Of a DNA stretch of 64,000 bases, positions 56,801 through 64,000 are shown one piece after another. The notes under the pieces were generated by a model. It ran no database searches and was not told the origin of the DNA. It worked only from the letters and a program-made list of their open reading frames with translations. This DNA is from Antedon mediterranea. Its lineage: Eukaryota > Echinodermata > Crinoidea > Comatulida > Antedonidae. How positions within the stretch are numbered: position 1 is the first letter of the stretch; every line of letters begins with the position of its first letter. The stretch covers positions 29,649,871 to 29,713,870 of the forward strand of contig NC_092676.1 in the NCBI RefSeq assembly GCF_964355755.1. The letters are read 5' to 3'. The translations under genes were made by a program, and so were the position numbers.

Positions 56801-58650
56801 AATAATGTATGTATTTCTATTTAATGATGTTACTACTGTATTGCAGCAAAACAACAGATGTTTGTACATAATATTTCCATTTCTGTCTCTCTATTCTGAA
56901 TACGTTAGGATACCCAAAGGTCTCTGTGAATCTGAGGACCGATAAAAACATGAATAGCGCCATCATCAGTAATTTGCTATTGAGTTTTTAAAGTTCATTT
57001 GATTGTAATATAACTTGAAACAAAATTTCATCAAATAATTTTATATAATCTGGCCAAAAAATTTTAATAATTAATTTAGTTTAATTTAGATGACAAACTG
57101 ATAGCAAGAAGAAACGCGCGACACACAAAGTTGTACGTGCGCGTAGCCCATAAGTAGATTTAATTTAACGTATAAACGCGCCTGTAATATATGATGCGTA
57201 TATTCGTGGCGTGGAGTTTGTGAATAAAACATTCTTTTTTTTTACAATTATCAATCAATATTTATTGTATAAAAACAAACATTCAAATGCGTTATGATGT
57301 TATGAAAGGTCTCTATGCCTAGTCCTACTTTCTAAACAAAATTACGTCCGCTCGTCAGAAGTGTACCGCGCGCGTGCGGCGGCACACGTTTATTGTCCAT
57401 GTGTCTTACGTTCGCTTACCGCGTTCCGTGGATAATAATTATATCTCCTAAGTCGTTATTTCTTCGTTTTATTACTGTGAATGTTCTATGAATCTTGATA
57501 TGACACGTTTTTGTGATGAGACCGACACTCTTGTAACTGTTCATTATGTAACATTCGAATGGTAAACCGATATTCTTTATCTAACTGAATGATTTCAGAG
57601 GAGCATCATTAACAAAACAATATGCCATTGTAACTCTTTTTAGTTTAAGAACGCCATGTACCACCAAAGCAACATTGGCCATGAATCTTTTGTTAAATAG
57701 CATGAACAATAGTACTAGCATTGTTTGATTTATTCAGCATTATATCGCGAAATCAAATTTACGAATGGGAAAAACAAATCTTAAATGCATAGCCTAATTT
57801 ACAATATTCATCAATCTGTTTGTAAGTGTGTCGTCTTCGTTCTCTAACCCTCTAGGGTTAAGTTGCTACAGACATTAAGGATCACTTGAGTTTTTCAATG
57901 CTAACTATTATACTGTTTATTGAGATACAGTTTAAGATATTTACCAATGTCTCGAGGAAACATGTATAGATATTTACTTTGTCTTATTGTAGTACAATAT
58001 TCTCAATGATTGACCTTGTCAATTTAAGTCATTGTTCCGACTGAAATAAATGCTAAAGACGGATGATAATAGCATTAGATGGCTATATTTATCTCCATGG
58101 AAACGACGCAAAACCGAATATTAAGTACTATTATTTGAAAGCGAGTATGTTGTGTTTAATGAAGTAACGACGTATTGCGATTTCCGTCAAAATAATGTGT
58201 GTGTGTTACTACTAGCGATAGTTTTTGTGAATTTACATATCTGTACTTAATTAAAATATTGTTAGATGACATCATGCGTTACGCGTGTCACGTGATATAA
58301 CTTGTAATGTTATTGTTTCAAGTAGTGTGATAGCATTCATTGCACGCACACACAATCACCATGGATTCATTTCGCGACTCTAGCCTCGCTTTAAAACTAA
58401 ACCTACAAGGAAGAAGTGAAGACACATAAAATGTCGACAATTAATATTAATATTTTTGATGATATTCGTTTGGGAGGGTCAAATAAAGGCTGATGCGGGC
58501 TAATAAAAAGTAAGATATTATTAAGCGTTATATATTTGTGTTATGGAGTAAAAATCGACGGATTAGGAATCACCTAGGGCTGTTGGCTGCTCATCACACA
58601 GGGATGCTAGATTGTGGTTCCGCTTATTGACTCTTCTCTCGTATTATTTT
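53867..58650. other. gene-poor interval
   Basis: Contains a direct duplication of about 65 bp (TTTGTATAGT...GGTTGATCA...AATAACTRAG, 54648-54765). A minus-strand LINE-like tail is at 56595-56640 (GGGATAAATAAAAGTTGATTC). Dispersed CG-rich words (GCGCGCG) occur around 55920 and 57360. No coding gene recognised. Confidence 0.45.
56595..56640 (-). mobile_element. L2-like LINE 3' tail
   Basis: Minus strand reads GCCCCGTGTGGGATAAATAA then AAGTTGATTC, resembling L2-type 3' termini in fish and invertebrates. Confidence 0.4.
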
Positions 58651-58884
58651 CTCAGGTAGAACGCAGTAGTGAGGATGACTATCAGTTGAGGTATTCATAT
58701 TGGATCAGGTATCATAGAAAAAACCTTTCGCCTATCACTGGCCATTGGAAACTGATTACACCGTGGACGATTTTCTCTTTCCACGAACTGAGATTAATGT
58801 AACGGAGTGAAATAAGTTGTCGGCAGCAGCCTCTTTGTAAAGCCTGCTGCGGTGCGTCGTTTTTGTGTTGACACTTTCTCATTC

Positions 58885-58990
58885 ATGGACTTGTATCAAA
58901 CCAAGATGGATATTAATTTTGTATCAAGAATTTTAGTGTTCCTTGAATTGTTATCCGTTTTTAAAGGAAATGGGGAAGTTATCAAAATAG
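58885..58990 (+). CDS. candidate first coding exon of a secreted/membrane receptor (partial)
   Basis: ATG at 58885 opens 35 codons, MDLYQTKMDINFVSRILVFL and onward. It is a hydrophobic signal-peptide-like core followed by NGEVIKIG and a perfect donor (AAATAG/GTGAGT). A strong polypyrimidine acceptor (GTATTATTTTCTCAG, ending 58655) could start this exon with 5' UTR. A signal peptide followed within a few residues by an 'I-K-I-G' strand is how many ligand-binding (ANF-receptor type) ectodomains begin, such as ionotropic glutamate receptors, with the next exon continuing 'G-x-I/V-F'. The next exon is not found in the remaining 5 kb, so this is only a hypothesis. Confidence 0.35.
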
Positions 58991-61329
58991 GTGAGTTGTT
59001 GAGCACAATTTTCTTTTTTAGTCAGTTGCATCATGTCACGACAGTGTGCGTTCAATTGCTGATGTTTCCATAACATGTTTTACACGTGCGCCAACTTGCA
59101 CGCTTCAATGACGAGGCAAACAATGTTATATAATACTGACGTAATTTATGCTGAAAATTATCGTTACGGAAATCGTAAGGCCTATAAGTTATAGTAAATA
59201 TAAAATTGCATACCTCCTCCTTGTTATTCTTCTTGTTACTATGTAGACCATCATATTTTGGTTGTTGTTTTGTTGTGCCTATAAATATAATACAATTAAT
59301 ATAAATTGTTCATGTATATTTCAACGGTCGATTAACTGTGATGCTGATGTCAATCACTTGTACCATAGTTATTACCATTTACATAATAACATATATTTGT
59401 GGCCTATTATGAAGGTAACATATTGCACACATAGGCGACAGAATTAGATACGTACGTCCTTGCGTGTATGCATATACTATATTAATATGCATGGAGACAA
59501 GAACATGCAGCAGACTACTGTTGAATATCATGCATTATGTAATATTGTGATAAAAGCCAATTATAATTGTATTAGGATTTCGTTTAGGAAAGATCCGATA
59601 ATGACAATACATAATATGGCGAGGAAATAATGCGAGTGGGCAGAATCATGGTTAAAACCAGGGAATATTTTTCATCTTCTTCCCAATTCAAGAGAAATGT
59701 AACTGTCCGGTTTGTTCGGACAAAATCGGAGCTACGCGTACATTATTGATTCGCATACGGAATCACCTTGTGCTATCCTTTAGCACTATACCAATCATAA
59801 CGATAAGGTTTGATGCAAAACCTCTAAAAGTTGAGGGTTATGTGGAAGCTGGAACGTTATTTCAAAACGTAACCTAAAGTTGCTAGACTCCTCTTGATAT
59901 CAATGATTGCAATCATTCTTAACTGAAATAGCACGCGTTTGTTTTATTTGATAAAAAAACAATGTATCAAGAACGCACGCGTATTTAAAAACCTATCAGC
60001 GTTTGGACACGCGTTAAAGTGTGTATATCTTGATGATCCATAACTCATTGATATACTGTGATAAAATTATTGTAAAAATAGACCTTATATAAATTCTTAC
60101 ACTGTGGAAAGCGTTAACTTGATATAGTCTGTCATTTTTACAGATGTATAACATGTTAATATCATCAGTATGTAACGAATATTATGATGACTATAAGTAT
60201 TAATTGATGCATTCATGCGATTTAGTAGAGCACGTGGCTACTAATTTACAAGCATTGAATCTTGCTACCTGTACTAGTTGTATGTTACGTCAATGTATGT
60301 ACATATTGTCAAAATATACGACCACAATATTATCCGTGTAATAATAATATAGCACTATTCCCTTGGTAGTAATAGTATCGCAAAGTAGACGCGCATGTAT
60401 TTATTACGCGTTTGACGCGCGTGTGCAAACACAGCTATCCACGCTACTAAGTGACCAGTGCATATGGTTACTAGTCACTTGTGAACTATTACTGGTAATA
60501 TATACTGTATAACAATACAGCATTTCATTGAATTGAATACATACATACTATATTACAGTGGGTTTAATTAAATATTAATTAGTTAATTGTCTACGTTATT
60601 ATAATGATAAGTATTTGTAATTACGACGACTAGGCCTATTGTTGTATTATAAAACAATATGAAGCAGAAAGTCTGCTACGTAATTAACTCCTTGCCTAAG
60701 AAAAATTAAATATGTGCTTAAAGCGTTTTCGGAAATAAAATACTTTTCTTTAACTTCCACGTGTTCTTTCTAAAAGATATACCTTAAAATCTACTTACTA
60801 GTGTTGTATTTTTAAGTATATTACCAGGATCATATGTGGTATTATAAGTAAATTCTATCCTGACTTAAGTATCTAAAACTGCTCGTGTTACTACAACTAA
60901 CGTGTTATTTTTCTCAAAATAATGACATATCAAGGCATTTGATTGTAACTGTATCTTGTGATGTAACATGCAGAGGAAATATTTGAAAGAAATCTTCTTT
61001 GTTATGTAACCGATACAAATGAGAATACAGATTTAATAAGTACAGTACATGTTAATAAGCAGAAAAAAACATTGAGTGATACGCTAATTACCATAATTTT
61101 AATACAATTGACTAATGGATTTTGTTGTATAATGCATTTATTCATTCATTTATTTACACAAAGCAAAATTCAAAATATGTTGACAAAATATGAATCTATT
61201 TTTTATTTTATTTTATATATTTAGGCAAATTGCCAAGGATAACCATAAGCAAATTCAATCACTATCCTTCTTAAAGGTGGCAATCCGTTCACGAGACAAA
61301 CATATACACACAATGCTCTACATAAACAA
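58991..61329. other. gene-poor interval or long first intron
   Basis: No further exon recognised on either strand. If the exon at 58885 is real, this is intron. Confidence 0.45.
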
Positions 61330-61349
61330 AGTCTTTATTACAAGTCTTT

Positions 61350-61500
61350 GGGAGTGGAGTTGTAAATTGTCATTAGAAAAAATCCTGACATATGACAGGA
61401 CTTGAACCCAGGACCCTTGGATTGGCAGCCAAGCATCATAACGACCAGGCCACAACTCCACTCCCCATTGGATTGGCAGCCAAGTAGTTAATAGTTAATG
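61350..61500 (-). mobile_element. tRNA-derived SINE fragment with inverted flanks
   Basis: The minus strand has a box A-like TGGCCTGGTCGTTATGA and a box B-like GGTTCAAGTCC around an arm CTTGG-CTGCCAAT-CCAAG. GGGAGTGGAGTTGT at about 61350 and its inverse ACAACTCCACTCCC at about 61452 bracket it. GATTGGCAGCCAAG also occurs twice (61421, 61471). Confidence 0.55.
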
Positions 61501-61744
61501 CCTTGTATCTGGAGAAACTCAAATAAGCTTTAAGACAGGTTCCACCAGGAAAGAAGTTGTTATAATATAATAATAATAATATATATAATATAATAATACA
61601 GTTTGGATCAATGTTCATCGACAGAGACAAACAGGGTAACAGACGGTACATACACAACGCAAGAGACCAAGTATGGGACGAAGACAAGACAAACAAACAA
61701 ATAAATAAGGGTAAAAGAGGTGTTTGAAATAGGTCAAAATTTGG

Positions 61745-61983
61745 GTGAAATATTAGGTTTGTTTGTATTTAGATATTAGGTATTTTTTGTATTTTGGTTT
61801 AAATGTGATGAAACTATGATCAAATAAAGACTTGTTAAGGGAGTTCCATAGTAAGGGGCCTGTGTGGATGATTGAATTTCGGGAAGAGTTTCGATTTAGG
61901 TTAGATTGAACGTACTTGTTTGAATTTCGGGTATTATATTTGTGAAGCTCGTTATTAAAAAAAAAAAATCTTTTATGCATTTA
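61745..61983 (-). pseudogene. C-terminal remnant of a non-LTR retrotransposon ORF
   Basis: Minus-strand frame with HKYNTRNSNKY, SIIHTGPLLWNSLNKSL and FKPKYKKYLIS resembles the C-terminal block of the element at 37430-39240 (NTRSS, GPYIWNNLP, FKTKYKQTLIS). There is no reverse transcriptase core and the 5' part is lost. Confidence 0.7.
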
Positions 61984-63925
61984 GTTGTAACTGACACATT
62001 TTGGCGCCAATGTTACGTTAATTTTGGAGCCAATACAAATCTTTGTTTGACGCGTACAAGATGTCGGGGTGTACTATTTTGTTTGCAGTGGGTGACTTGG
62101 TGAGTAGTAGAGGAAGGGTGAATGATACGCTTGTTCATATCAAGTTCTATCATATTAGGCAAACGCATATACAACTACGCGCGTTGTTTTTGATGTATCG
62201 CGTATTGTGATTGGCTGTTTCTTTTCGATATGTTTTTGACCTATAACATAGTCTGATGCTGCAGGCACATGTCTGTTAGGAAGGTGTATGCATTTCAAAC
62301 GTATTTGTTATTATATGTACATTATCATAATAATTTGTATGCCGTTAACTTGACCTAGTATTATGATAGCGACGATCACAGTTTCCTTATTCGTCGTCAT
62401 AAAAGGTTTCTTCAATTATGTATCGACTCGTCTACTGGCGCCCTTCTCCGAGTGTTGTCGGAGTCGGGTACTCATTTTAATTATTGATCACAGAAAAAAA
62501 CTTTCTTCTAAATTGATCTCTTTTTATTTTCTATCTAAATCTAAAATTTTGGGTATTTTTTAGAATATTTGCAACAGTAACATACCTCGCTATTATTAAT
62601 ATATTGTAATGTTCCACAAAATGTCATGTCAAGCCGCATTTTGTAATTAAAATAAATATTATATGATAACAGAAAGAAGCATGTAGTCACGTAACGATGC
62701 TGCAACGTATGTAATACAAGTTGGTTGAATGTGGTCAATATTGATGTTATTATTGCTTTTGTACCCATTCATCGTTAGTGAAACACATACCATTATCAGA
62801 GTATGTACGCGCACGCGCACGAAAAATATCTTCTGATTGGCATCTTTTATTTTGGATCCACTGATCAGGTAAAATGTAATTCACCTTTGCTTCACTGTAT
62901 GACGTATTATACTATACAACATATCTTTTTGAAACACAGAAGATGCTCCATTATCATAGTGTGTACGCGCGCGTAACTTTTATCACGAAAGACATCTTCT
63001 ATTTTTACACACATTGTTAAATTCAACATTATAAACTGAAAATCAAACTTATTGCGAGATAATATAAATATAAATAATTATGATAGTTGAGATACGTCAT
63101 TCACATCTTAATGTACGGTTACCGTCCTAAAGCGTATTCCCTTCCCTCCTCTCTGAATTAGATATTGTGAAGGTTGAAGTTCCCATTTTTATTATACCCA
63201 GACTACTTTTTGGCGTCTTCATCTCAAGTTATTATTATCTAATAATTATGGTGTTACACAGAATTATGCCAAATTAGACGGATTATTGTTGGAATTCGAC
63301 ATAATAGTTGTTTATCAATGTCCCCTTGATACAATGAAGACGAAGACGACGTTCATTCACCCGTCAGCAGGATTGTGTTACGAATGTATCGATTGTCATT
63401 TAAGCCAAAGTATCTTCGATTTCCCCCACAAAATCAAGTTCAAGGTATTCACAACTCGATAAGCTAATGGAATCATTTTAGCTAATGTTCCAGGTATATT
63501 ACACCTCATGACAATTGATGTCATTGGTCATTATTCGAGATATATTACACCTCATGACAATAATATGTCATTGGTCACTATTCTTTTGTAGAAAATGTGA
63601 AAGAGGATATTGCAGATATTCCCCTTACTGGTATCTCTAAAGAATTTGACCACTAGATTACGTCACGAAATGTAATTGTGTACGATAGTTCTTTACAGCA
63701 TAGATAATATAATAAATACGGACATCAATGTATTGTGTTCATTGCCGGTTAATGTTGGTGTTAGAAGGCATTCACAAACACAAATCTTTGCTTTTAGATA
63801 TAGTTGTTAATAATTGTATTTAGATTATGAGGCTTAGGTCGATTTAGTCACATGCGTTGTAGTTCATCTCAAAAGTACACTTTAGATTAACAAAAATTAG
63901 TGATGGTGCTAGCTGCATTGCGGAC
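61984..63925. other. intergenic or intronic, nothing coding recognised
   Basis: Contains a 50-bp direct duplication (ATATATTACACCTCATGACAA...TGTCATTGGTCA, at about 63492 and 63540). Two CG-rich GTACGCGCRCGC words occur near 62804 and 62962. No gene seen. Confidence 0.45.
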
Positions 63926-64000
63926 ACAACCAAAACTCCTACTACTACAACCACCAACACCACCACCACAACCAGTACCAACACAACCAGTACCAACACC
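63926..64000 (+). repeat. low-complexity ACC/ACA repeat at the window edge
   Basis: CCAACACCACCACCACAACC and CAGTACCAACACAACCAGTACCAACACC form a Thr-codon-like simple repeat that is cut by the window end. It could be part of a Thr-rich coding exon, but only low complexity is visible. Confidence 0.5.

Overview
This window is AT-rich, intron-rich animal DNA. It carries four complete, well conserved protein-coding genes in its first 35.5 kb, followed by a gene-poor, repeat-littered stretch. The short exons, GT-AG (and two GC-AG) introns, tRNA-derived SINEs, CR1/L2-like LINE tails, palindromic MITEs and the recurrent 'ggcctat' motif fit an invertebrate deuterostome. An echinoderm is my best guess, possibly a crinoid; this is inferred from style, not from a species-specific marker.

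Layout. 1-2046: SINE-like elements and a 96-bp tandem repeat. 2047-4364 (+): NUDC, 9 exons, 331 residues. 5088-16052 (-): ORC3, 18 exons, 723 residues, convergent with NUDC; its last codons, stop codon and poly(A) signal lie inside a 54-bp tandem repeat. Its introns hold two nearly perfect minisatellites, MITEs, a SINE and a 927-bp Harbinger-like element. 17358-19604 (+): PYROXD1, 4 exons, 512 residues, divergent from ORC3. About 20.65-31.97 kb: a large block in which a 106-bp satellite runs forward (21.0-23.4 kb) and then inverted (25.1-31.7 kb) around a 1.7-kb centre made of another tandem repeat plus a Penelope-like fragment with a hammerhead-ribozyme core. 32195-35482 (+): UBE3D, 10 exons, 413 residues. 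37.4-39.2 kb (-): a decayed non-LTR retrotransposon. 40-64 kb: no complete gene seen; LINE tails, MITEs and minisatellites, plus one candidate signal-peptide exon at 58885-58990 that may start a receptor gene running off the right edge.

Functionally the four genes are unrelated housekeeping genes: dynein/mitosis chaperone, replication origin recognition, flavin oxidoreductase, and an E3 ubiquitin ligase. ORC3 and UBE3D are also both on human 6q14-q15, so their proximity may be old linkage. The most striking structures are the foldback-like satellite block, the amplification of the ORC3 terminus, and the network of related hairpin-bearing repeats. All exon boundaries were read by eye from frame continuity, splice signals and remembered human orthologues; no alignment program was run.
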